Source of the DNA: Sphingobacteriaceae bacterium UBA6709
Lineage (GTDB): Bacteria > Bacteroidota > Bacteroidia > Sphingobacteriales > Sphingobacteriaceae
Length of the DNA: 29,262 bases
Direction of reading: 5' to 3'
Assembly: GCA_002454425.1 (NCBI GenBank)
Contig: DKIV01000004.1
Span: forward strand, 25,854-55,115
The translations under genes and the position numbers were made by a program. The notes beneath the pieces are model-generated. The model ran no database searches. It saw nothing but the letters and a program-made list of their open reading frames with translations, and was not told where the DNA came from. Below, piece by piece: positions 16,959-25,300 of the stretch (positions are counted from its first letter, which is position 1; each line of letters starts with the position of its first letter).

Positions 16959-16972
16959 TTGATGTATGTCAA
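16959..16972. promoter_or_regulatory. FNR-like box upstream of Crp/Fnr gene
   Basis: TTGATGTATGTCAA matches the classic FNR consensus TTGAT-N4-ATCAA at 9 of 10 defined bases. It lies 42 bp before the ATG of a Crp/Fnr-family gene, which suggests autoregulation. Binding specificity of this subgroup in Bacteroidota is not known to me, so the assignment is inference. Confidence 0.45.
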
Positions 16973-17014
16973 TATTTTTAATAATTTTTTCCGACAATTT
17001 TGAACATGTAATTG

Positions 17015-17590
17015 ATGAACGCATCGGTGATCCTGGAGGATCTGATAAAAACAAAAACAACATTGAACAACAGGCAGATAGCGGAAGGTCTATCGTTTTT
17101 TAAGTCTGTATTGGTAAAACGGAATGAAATTCTCCTGGAGCAGGGAGACGTGGCTGATAAGCTATATTTTATTGTTCGTGGCTGCTTGCGCATTTATTAC
17201 AGCAATGAAGAACACGGGATGTCAACGCGATTTATGGCTTTTGAGAATACTTTCCTCACGTCTATCGTAAGTTTTATTTCCCGGGAACCTGCCACGGAAT
17301 ACATTCAGGCTGTGGAGGAAACTGAGTTATTATCAATATCGCACGTTGATTTTTCGTCTCTTAGGCAGGATATGCCCGAGTGGGATAAGATCTATATTCA
17401 TATTCTTGAATATGGATTGACTGTTATTAATTCACGATTAGGAGGACTGCTTACGCAAACAGCCGTACAGCGCTACCGCGATTTGCTCCGTGATAATCCG
17501 GAATTAATTCAACGTCTGTCAAACAGTAATCTCGCCTCTTACCTGAATGTCTCTCCCGAGACGCTAAGCAGACTTAAGTCGCAGATGTAA
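17015..17590 (+). CDS. Crp/Fnr family transcriptional regulator
   Basis: A 191-residue regulator with a cyclic-nucleotide-binding-like beta-barrel (about 20-115, including RNEILLEQGDVADKLYFIV and the RGCLRIYY strand), a long dimerisation helix and a C-terminal helix-turn-helix (SNLASYLNVSPETLSRLKSQ) at the very end. This short form is common in Bacteroidota. There is no FNR-type N-terminal cysteine cluster, so an Fe-S oxygen sensor is unlikely, and the effector is unknown. A TTG lies one codon before the ATG at 17015; I take the ATG. It is 86 bp upstream of ilvD on the same strand and divergent from the GH31 gene, so either neighbour could be a target. The upstream palindromes suggest autoregulation. 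Confidence 0.88.
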   Translation: MNASVILEDLIKTKTTLNNRQIAEGLSFFKSVLVKRNEILLEQGDVADKLYFIVRGCLRIYYSNEEHGMSTRFMAFENTFLTSIVSFISREPATEYIQAVEETELLSISHVDFSSLRQDMPEWDKIYIHILEYGLTVINSRLGGLLTQTAVQRYRDLLRDNPELIQRLSNSNLASYLNVSPETLSRLKSQM

Positions 17591-17676
17591 CATTAAGAAG
17601 AATACCGAGGGGAGTTGCAGGACAGGATGATTGTGTCCTTACTGAAACTGCCGCAGTACATAATATATTATTCGAC

Positions 17677-19365
17677 ATGAGAAGTGATGAAGTAAAAAAG
17701 GGCTATCAAAGGACGCCCCACCGATCCTTATTTAGGGCTACGGGATTAAAAGATGAAGATTTTGACAAGCCATTTATTGGAGTGGCTAATTCTTTTATAG
17801 AGATTATTCCGGGACACTTTTTCCTTAATAAGGTTGCGGAAATTATTAAAGATGAAATCAGAAAGAACGGTTGTGTGCCCTTTGAGTTTAATACCATTGG
17901 TGTTGACGACGGAATAGCCATGGGGCACGATGGGATGCTTTTTTCTTTGCCAAGCAGAGAGCTTATCGCTAATTCCATAGAAAGTGTGATGAACGCCCAT
18001 AAGCTCGACGCGATGATCGCTATCCCCAACTGTGATAAGATCGTTCCGGGAATGATCATGGGAGCCCTGCGAGTGGATGTGCCCACAATCTTTGTCAGTG
18101 GCGGACCTATGGCTAAAGGGTATAAGAAGGATGGTACGCCTATTGATCTGGCCACAGCCTTTGAGGCTGTTGGAAAGTATGAAGCTGGAAACATGAACGA
18201 AGATGAACTTCGCGATATCGAGTGTAATGCTTGTCCCAGCGGAGGTAGCTGTTCTGGAATGTTCACTGCCAACTCCATGAATACACTGATGGAAGCCATG
18301 GGTATCGCATTGCCCGGAAATGGTACTATCCTGGCGCAGACGCCGGAGCGTGAAGCGCTTTACAGAGCCGCGGCACGTCGTATTTGTGATATCGTTAAGG
18401 ATAACGACGCTCGCGAGAAGTTCAAACTCCGCAATATCCTGAATGAAAATGCGGTGAAGAACGCCTTTGCTGTCGACATGGCGATGGGCGGTAGTACCAA
18501 TACGGTATTGCATATGCTGGCTATTGCCAATGAGGCTGGCGTCGATTTCCAGCTGGAAGATATTAACAAGATCTCCCAGCGCGTTTCGCATATCGCTAAG
18601 ATCTCTCCTAGTCTCACCACTGTACACATGGAGGATATTAACCGTGCCGGCGGAGTGAACGCGGTAATGAAGGAAATGACCAAGCGTGGAGATGATGTTC
18701 TTATAAATAACCCTACTATCGGAGGTCCTGATCTTTTTGAGAAAATTGCTGATGCGCGTATTACTGATACCAACATCATACATACCATTGATAACCCTTA
18801 CAGCCCTGTTGGGGGACTGGCAATCCTTTACGGAAACCTTGCTGAGCAGGGTGCTGTTATAAAGACTGCAGGCATCACCGGCTCCCGGGTATTCACGGGA
18901 AGTGCTGTATGCTTCGACGGACAGCCCGACGCTATTGCTGGCATATTAATGGGTAAGGTGAAGGCAGGAAATGTGGTGGTCATTCGCTACGAAGGACCGA
19001 AAGGCGGGCCGGGTATGCAGGAAATGCTTACTCCTACAAGCCTGATCATGGGCATGGGACTTGGTAGTTCGGTAGCCTTGATCACTGATGGTCGCTTTAG
19101 CGGTGCTACACGTGGTGCCTCCATCGGACATGTTTCTCCTGAGGCTGCGGAAGGTGGCATGATCGGATTGCTGAAGGATGGTGATATTATTCATATCGAT
19201 GTCGATAATTATATCCTGTCGGTAGATCTCAGCGAGGATGAGATAGCACTCAGAAAGGCAGCTTTCGTGCCTGTAAAGAAGCAACTGAACTCGCGCTGGC
19301 TGAGCCAGTACCGCAGTTTGGTGACTAACGCCAGCAGTGGCGCGGTGTTGAAAACTGATTTATAA
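17677..19365 (+). CDS. ilvD: Dihydroxy-acid dehydratase
   Basis: A 562-residue IlvD/Edd family dehydratase of normal length. It should convert 2,3-dihydroxy-isovalerate (and the methylvalerate analogue) to the 2-keto acid in valine and isoleucine synthesis, in the cytoplasm, with an Fe-S cluster and Mg. Visible motifs: PNCDKIVPGM with C119, CPSGGSCSGMFTANSMN with C192, and VDDGIAMGHDGM. The first cluster position reads IIPGH, with Gly in place of the Cys of [2Fe-2S] enzymes such as plant and mycobacterial DHADs. E. coli IlvD also has PGH there, which suggests the oxygen-sensitive [4Fe-4S] type. No other ilv or leu gene is nearby, unlike the usual clustering. A sugar-acid dehydratase role is a less likely alternative. 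A strong terminator follows. Confidence 0.88.
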   Translation: MRSDEVKKGYQRTPHRSLFRATGLKDEDFDKPFIGVANSFIEIIPGHFFLNKVAEIIKDEIRKNGCVPFEFNTIGVDDGIAMGHDGMLFSLPSRELIANSIESVMNAHKLDAMIAIPNCDKIVPGMIMGALRVDVPTIFVSGGPMAKGYKKDGTPIDLATAFEAVGKYEAGNMNEDELRDIECNACPSGGSCSGMFTANSMNTLMEAMGIALPGNGTILAQTPEREALYRAAARRICDIVKDNDAREKFKLRNILNENAVKNAFAVDMAMGGSTNTVLHMLAIANEAGVDFQLEDINKISQRVSHIAKISPSLTTVHMEDINRAGGVNAVMKEMTKRGDDVLINNPTIGGPDLFEKIADARITDTNIIHTIDNPYSPVGGLAILYGNLAEQGAVIKTAGITGSRVFTGSAVCFDGQPDAIAGILMGKVKAGNVVVIRYEGPKGGPGMQEMLTPTSLIMGMGLGSSVALITDGRFSGATRGASIGHVSPEAAEGGMIGLLKDGDIIHIDVDNYILSVDLSEDEIALRKAAFVPVKKQLNSRWLSQYRSLVTNASSGAVLKTDL

Positions 19366-19372
19366 CTGTCGT

Positions 19373-19405
19373 TTAATCCGGTGAGCCTGCTGCTCACCGG
19401 ATTAA
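19373..19405. terminator. Terminator hairpin, ilvD / DUF2200
   Basis: TTAATCCGGTGAGC (19373-19386) and its perfect complement (19392-19405) form a 14-bp stem with a 5-base loop (CTGCT). It starts 8 bases after the ilvD stop and 20 bases from the convergent DUF2200 stop, so it can terminate both. Confidence 0.7.
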
Positions 19406-19425
19406 CGATTTGTCTGTCGTAAGAT

Positions 19426-19776
19426 TTACACACGAAGGATCTTTTCCATGGCACGTCCTTGCGCAAGCTCGTCTATAAGCTTATCCAGATAGCGGATCTT
19501 CTGCATTAGGGGATCTTCGATTTCCTCAACACGATAGCCGCATATCTTCCCCGTGATTTTGGATACATTTTCATTGAGCGCTGGCGCCTCATTGAAGAAT
19601 GTCTCAAAATCTGTTTTATCATTAAGAATGTTCTGCAAGGAGTCTTTATCATAACCGGTAAGCCAATAGATAATTTGATCTACCTCCTCTTTGCTGCGCC
19701 CTTTCTTTTCCGCTTTTTTTATGTAAAGAGGATATACTCCCGCGAAGGCCATCTTATAGATTCGTGTATTTTTCAT
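19426..19776 (-). CDS. DUF2200 family protein
   Basis: A 116-residue soluble protein of the DUF2200 family, function unknown. It begins MKNTRIYKMAFAGVYPLY and contains the family's KKAEKKGRSKEEVD and IIYWLTGYD segments; the C-terminal half is helical and charged. The frame extends 29 codons upstream into the preceding gene, but the ATG at 19776 matches the start expected for the family. It lies 46 bp after the beta-propeller gene on the same strand and may be co-transcribed, although nothing links their functions. Confidence 0.8.
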   Translation of the reverse strand: MKNTRIYKMAFAGVYPLYIKKAEKKGRSKEEVDQIIYWLTGYDKDSLQNILNDKTDFETFFNEAPALNENVSKITGKICGYRVEEIEDPLMQKIRYLDKLIDELAQGRAMEKILRV

Positions 19777-19822
19777 AAAGTAGTTCCTAAGTTTCCTGCA
19801 CCACTGTTTTACGATAACGGTA

Positions 19823-20923
19823 TTAGTTTCGTTCCCAACGCAAACTGCACTTGCCCAGCGCATAGAAGTTTTTACCCTTAACGCCGGTCATCGCTGTATA
19901 TAGTACCGTAAAGCTACCATCGTTTTCTTCAATAGCACATAGAGGAGTCCTTGTTGCGTGATCGCCGGCTAATGCCCAAAGATGATTTTTCTCCTGCACC
20001 TTCACGCGCGTTTCCCGGGTCCAATGGAGGCCATCAAGGGAGAGGCTGTAGCCGATTTCCTGATCTCCCATGGAGTCATATATCATCAGGTACCGTCCGT
20101 CTTTGAGGCGCGTGACAATCTCATTTTCTGTAAACACATCAGCCAGGGGAATAGGATTAAAACCCTCAGGCATACGTGTCCAGGGCCCCGAGAGCTTAGG
20201 CGCGAAGGCCAGACCTGTAGGCCAGGTGCCTTTAGGCAGATGGTTGTGTCCATCGTAGGGAGAGTACCACGTATTTCCAACCTTATACGGATTGAAGCAG
20301 GCTACCGCCTGCTGTCCCTCCCAGCTTTGGGAGTTAGCGTCAGGCTCTAAAACAATGCCCATGTCGGCATACGGACCGGCGATGCCGTTTGTTCCTGGCA
20401 CCGTTGATTTGGCGCGCCATATTCTGCCGGCGTAGTCATTTCCTGCAATTTCTCCCTTGTCGGCATCTCCGGCGCGGTAGGCCACATAGAAGATGTTCCA
20501 GGCGTTTTCATCTTCATTAAATACCACGCCCGTTACCCAAACCTCTGCCCGCGGATTACTGAATGTGCGCCCCGGAACACTATTTATAACCGTATTCTGT
20601 CGCTTCCAGTTAAGCGCATCGTCGCTTGTCCAATAGGATATGCGTAAGTCGCGATGCGGCCGGTCGAACATTTCATTGACAAACATATGATAGGTGTTCT
20701 CGATTTTAACCACCTGACCAGTTTCAAATCCCGATTTGTTGTTGCTCGAAAGTACATCCGGATGCGTTGCCGCAATGACGGGAGCAGACGGTGCTGAAGA
20801 AAGACGTAGCGTCTGATGCGTTACAGAAGCTTGCGTGGGTGCATTATTAGGCGTCAGTTCCTGAGCTGAAAGCGTGTTTAGGCTAAAGAGTGCGCACGAA
20901 ACGCTGAAAATTAATCTACGCAT
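19823..20923 (-). CDS. Secreted five-bladed beta-propeller glycosidase-like protein (GH43-like)
   Basis: A 366-residue exported protein with a clean signal peptide ending NTLSAQ. The mature part has the repeated blade pattern of GH43/GH32/GH117-like five-bladed propellers: ISYWTSDDALNWKRQ, WNIFYVAYRAGD, GRYLMIYDSMGD and IGYSLSLDGLHWTRE, where SxDGxxW-type motifs mark each blade. Acidic candidates for catalysis are present (for example the E of FTENEIV and the D of MIYDS), but I cannot assign a CAZy family or a substrate. It is 162 bp downstream of the metal-efflux adaptor gene and about 7 kb from susD; membership of the same glycan locus is possible but unproven. Confidence 0.68.
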   Translation of the reverse strand: MRRLIFSVSCALFSLNTLSAQELTPNNAPTQASVTHQTLRLSSAPSAPVIAATHPDVLSSNNKSGFETGQVVKIENTYHMFVNEMFDRPHRDLRISYWTSDDALNWKRQNTVINSVPGRTFSNPRAEVWVTGVVFNEDENAWNIFYVAYRAGDADKGEIAGNDYAGRIWRAKSTVPGTNGIAGPYADMGIVLEPDANSQSWEGQQAVACFNPYKVGNTWYSPYDGHNHLPKGTWPTGLAFAPKLSGPWTRMPEGFNPIPLADVFTENEIVTRLKDGRYLMIYDSMGDQEIGYSLSLDGLHWTRETRVKVQEKNHLWALAGDHATRTPLCAIEENDGSFTVLYTAMTGVKGKNFYALGKCSLRWERN

Positions 20924-21085
20924 AGGTATGTGTGTTATTGGTTTGATAGTTAGATAACTTGTTTAAGGTTAATGTGTTTCTTGCGCAATATTGCTTTTAT
21001 ATTCCAACTATGCAAACAGATCGGTTGACATACGCTTATTTCAAGTGCTTTTTTGATCGAGGGAGTGTAAACTGGTAATCTCAGG

Positions 21086-22315
21086 TTAATGCCCCTCATG
21101 TTCTTCTGAGTTTTTTAATGCCGATAGAAGGTCATAAGCTCCTTTTATTACGATCTTATCTTGAAAGCTTCTCCCGGATGGAAGTTCTACCTGCACCCAT
21201 GCGTCATCGCTATTGCCGACCTTAACTTCGACGAGCTCAAAATAAAAGTCTTTCTCCGCAATCTTTGGCTCTGAATTGTCACCCTGCTCTCTGTCCTGAT
21301 GTTTATGCGCTGCCTGGGTGGTTATAAAGATGTATTTGCGATCCTGAAATTCGACAACAGCACCTAAGGGCAGGGCTGTTTCTCTGTGTTCACCGGTTTC
21401 TATATAAGCTTTCAGATAAGTATTGGGGATGAAGTTTTTTGCTCCCTGAGCGATGGCATGTACCGTAAAGGTCTTATCTGATCTTATTTCCTTTCCCACA
21501 AGTGCCACTACCGCCAGGCGTTCCGTGTTTTCTCCCGCCAGCGTAAAGCGTACGCGCTGACCTGCCTTTACCAGGGCGGCGTCCTTCTCGAAAACATTGA
21601 GCTCCACATGAAGGTCTGAGCCATCTACAATCTCGAACATAACATCGTTAGGATTTACAAACTTTCCGGGATTTACATTTACTTTAGTGACGTATCCACT
21701 TGCTGGAGAATAGATATTTACCGTGCTCCGTATATTAGACGCGGAGAGCGTGCCAGGGTTAATATTGATAAGAAGTAATCGCTGACGTAAAGCCCGCTCG
21801 CGTATGCGAGCGATTTCAAATTGATTTCTCGCCTGTTGCAGGGTTTTCTTTGAGTTAACGTTCTGCGCCGCCAGAGTTTCCTGCCGCCGGTATTCAGCTT
21901 CGTTGGTACTAAGCTGACTTACGCTCTCAAGATAATCTTGCTGTAACTGTACGTATTCCTGATTCTCCAGAACTGCTATTACCTGGCCTTTTTTTACGAA
22001 ACTACCCTGCAGCAGAGGAGTAGTCCTGACAATTCCGCCCATTTGCGAGGTGACACTTTGTAATGCCTGTGGGGGCACATCAATATAGCCGCTAACTTTC
22101 AAGGTGTTGCTGATGTCCCTCTCTGTGACCGAGCCGGTTTCAATGCCGATGGCCCTGGTCTGCGCTTCTGTAAGTGTCACCACGTTTTCATCGCCTTCAT
22201 GTGTCGTTGCTGTCTCTGTGGCGTCAGAGGTTGTTTTATTGGTGCAAGAAGTTATCAGGCTTGCACCGATTATGCTGGCCGTGAATGTTATTGTTTTTAT
22301 AATCTGGGGTATCAT
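21086..22315 (-). CDS. RND efflux periplasmic adaptor, CzcB/CusB type lipoprotein
   Basis: A 409-residue membrane-fusion protein that would link the inner-membrane pump to the outer-membrane channel for divalent metal export. The N-terminal lipoprotein signal ends SLITSC (Cys24). After it come a first beta-barrel strand, a lipoyl half (GGIVRTTPLLQGSFVKKGQVIAVLEN), a helical hairpin (about 125-185), the second lipoyl half (IYSPASGYVTKVNVNPGKFV) and the barrel and proximal domains. Short His/acidic stretches (THEGDE near the N-terminus, HKHQDRE about 320 and EEHEGH at the C-terminus) could hold metal. Its start is 16 bp after the pump stop, a tight operon. Confidence 0.9.
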   Translation of the reverse strand: MIPQIIKTITFTASIIGASLITSCTNKTTSDATETATTHEGDENVVTLTEAQTRAIGIETGSVTERDISNTLKVSGYIDVPPQALQSVTSQMGGIVRTTPLLQGSFVKKGQVIAVLENQEYVQLQQDYLESVSQLSTNEAEYRRQETLAAQNVNSKKTLQQARNQFEIARIRERALRQRLLLININPGTLSASNIRSTVNIYSPASGYVTKVNVNPGKFVNPNDVMFEIVDGSDLHVELNVFEKDAALVKAGQRVRFTLAGENTERLAVVALVGKEIRSDKTFTVHAIAQGAKNFIPNTYLKAYIETGEHRETALPLGAVVEFQDRKYIFITTQAAHKHQDREQGDNSEPKIAEKDFYFELVEVKVGNSDDAWVQVELPSGRSFQDKIVIKGAYDLLSALKNSEEHEGH

Positions 22316-22331
22316 ATGTTAATATTGTTGC

Positions 22332-25300
22332 TTAAATTCCTGTCAGATAGTTGATTTGATAACTGGATAATTTATACTGATTGATTGCTTTTAGATATGA
22401 AAGACGTATCTCCGATGAGGTCCTTAAGGCCTGTAGATATTCTACGTATCCTATTTCACCGTTCTGGAAGGCCACTTGTGCCTGCTTCAATATGAGGGCA
22501 GCATTAGGTAGCGCATCATCGTGATAATAGCTAAGGCTCTGAGTATTCTTGTTCAATTCCTGATATGCTTGAGCATGTTCGCCGAGTAGGTTATTGTTAA
22601 CTGCCTTAAGCCTGGCCTGGGCGATGTCTTTCTCTATTTTCGCTGCTTTAATACGAGAGGAAAAAGGTTTGAAAAACAGTGGAATGGCAATTGCCGCCTG
22701 CACTCCCTGAAAACGTTGCCCCCGGCTGCCGTTATTTCCCGGACCCCGGGCGTCCTCGCTATCGAGAATAGACTGATTGAAGTACCCGATGCTGAAATCC
22801 GGCGCCGCAAGGGCTCGTTCCAGCTGCACTATTTTTCCGGCAATCTCCAGCTCCTGATGCTGACGCGCCATCAACGGGTTGTTGCTTAATGTACTATCGG
22901 TTGAAATGTTTGTGAGTTCAACGTTTATAAAGTCGCCCTCCCCGGGCAATATTTCAGCGCTGATATTTAGCAAGCGTTTTAAGGCAGCTTGCCAGCTTTT
23001 GATATCAGCGAGATTCTGCCGCTGTTGATTGCGGACGTCGTTGCGTTGTGTTTCGGCGCTGGTCGCTTCCAGCAACGTTGATTCACCTGTTTGATAGCGC
23101 AAACGCGCGGCCTTATGGAAGTCGCTGAAGATTGAATCTTGCTGTTTGTAGAATGACTGTAAAGCTAAAAAATAAGAGAGTTGTGTGTAGGCCACGCGCA
23201 CCCGATATCTTAACTCGTTGTTCTGTACCGATAGTTCGGTTTGCGCCGCTCTGACATGAGCTCCTGCTAACTGGGCTTTCCCCCGGAATACTCCAGGAAA
23301 GGGGATGTTTTGGGAAATACTGATGTTATTGTCACGTTGACTGCTGTTTATCTGTCCATACTGAAGCTCAACGCTCGTCTTCCCCGGGTCAATAGACGCT
23401 GCGCGAAGTGTTTGTTGTCGTGTGATTTCGAGTTGTGCGGCTCTGATGTTCTGATTGTTTTGTAATGCGATATGTACCGCTTGATCCATGCTCATCTTCT
23501 GTTGTCCTTGTTGCGCCTTAATCGTGTTGGTAAGAAGCAATCCCATGCATACAAGGAACATTGCGCGCATCTGGCGGAAGTTCCTGCCTCGATGACGCCA
23601 TTGCTCCACATAGGTGTAAAGGATGGGCAGGACGATGAGCGTCAGAAGTGTTGAACTTACCAATCCTCCTATTACTACTGTTGCCAGTGGCCGTTGTACT
23701 TCTGCTCCCGCGGCGTTTGAAAGCGCCATAGGCAGGAAGCCCATAGAGGCTACCGCTGCCGTCATTAAAACAGGACGTAAACGTGTGGTAGTGCCCTGAA
23801 TTACAATGTCGTCAATTGAGAGACTGCCTTCTTTTTTCAGGCGATTAAATTCAGTGATGAGGACAATGCCATTCAAAACGGCTACTCCGAAGAGCGCTAT
23901 AAAGCCTACACCCGCCGAAATGCTGAACGGCATATCCCTGAGGATCAAAGAGAGAATTCCTCCGATAGCCGCCATCGGGATAGCCGTAAAGATGAGTATG
24001 CTGTATTTTACCGATCGGAAAGTAAGGTACAGCAGCACGAGGATAAGTGCCAGCGCCAGGGGAACGGCAAGCAGCAACCGAGAGGTGGCCGCCTTGAGAT
24101 TCTCGAACTGTCCCCCGTAGTTAACGTAATAACCTGTAGGGAGCTTTATGTTTTTGCCTATCTTATCCTGAATTTCGTTAACCACACTTTGAATGTCGCG
24201 ACCGCGAACGTTCAGTCCAACGACGATACGTCGCCGCGTGTCTTCGCGCTGTATCTGATTGGGACCCGGTTTATAGATTATATTGGCTAGTTGATCTAAT
24301 GGTATCTGTAAGCCCGTAGATGAACTTATGAAGATGCCCTTTACATCATCTATGGACTTGCGGTTCTGCTGCGAAAGCCGCAATACCATGTCATACCGCT
24401 GTTCGCCTTCATAAATAAGTCCCGCGGCCTGTCCCGCGAAGGCGGCGTTTACTGCAATGTTTACGTCTTCGACGCTCAGCCCGTATTGGGCAATTTTATC
24501 ACGATTTATTTGTACTACGATTTGTGGAAGCCCCTCGATCTGCTCGACATACAGATCCTTCGCTCCCGCTACACTGCCAGCAATTCGCGCTACGGCAGCC
24601 GAAAGCTTACTGAGTGTCTCGATATCATCGCCGAAGATTTTGATGCCAATATCTTGTCTGACGCCCGAGATAAGCTCATTGGATCTGAGCTGTATGGGCT
24701 GTGAGAAGCCAAAGCTTACGCCGGGAATAAGCTTCAGCGCTTCACTCATTTTGTTTGTAAGCTCCTCACGCGAATTGGCGGAGGTCCATTCATCTTTATC
24801 TTTTAACATAATGGTCAGGTCGCAGGCTTCCATGGGCATGGGATCGGTAGGAATTTCCGGAGCACCTATTTTCCCGACCACCTCCTTCACTTCCGGGAAA
24901 TTTTTCAATAGGATCGACGATGCCTGATTTACTTTGTCTATTGTCTGGGAGAGGGAACTGCCGGTAAGAAGACGGGTTTCTACGGCGAGATCCCCCTCCT
25001 CCAGCGTCGGAATAAACTCAGCTCCCATTCTGAAAAATAAGATCACGCTGATGAATAATAAACCTATCGCTGTTATCGTGATCATTAGCTTTCTCCTTAA
25101 GGCGGCTATGATTATCTGATGGTATTGCTTGTACAGATAGTTCATAAACCGCTCAGAAATGTTCTTTTTTCCTGCTAGGTCTCTGCCGAGTAATACGGAT
25201 GAGATCATGGGAACGTAGGTTAAGGACAGCATGAAGGCTCCCAGGATAGCGAAGGCGACTGTTTGAGCCATTGGTCTGAACATCTTTCCTTCAATTCCCT

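Larger units (their letters stand above)
16696..17014. promoter_or_regulatory. Divergent control region, GH31 / Crp-Fnr
   Basis: 319 bp without a gene between the divergent GH31 and Crp/Fnr genes. It is AT-rich and holds two palindromes close to the regulator start, listed separately. I see no exact TAnnTTTG promoter on either strand. Confidence 0.45.

Noticed and set aside
17619..17639. 6-bp hairpin between the Crp/Fnr gene and ilvD as a terminator
   Set aside because: The stem is short with a 9-base loop and no T-tract; too weak to call.
17746..18783. 345-codon minus-strand frame inside ilvD
   Set aside because: It is fully antisense to a well-conserved enzyme and has no recognisable domain.
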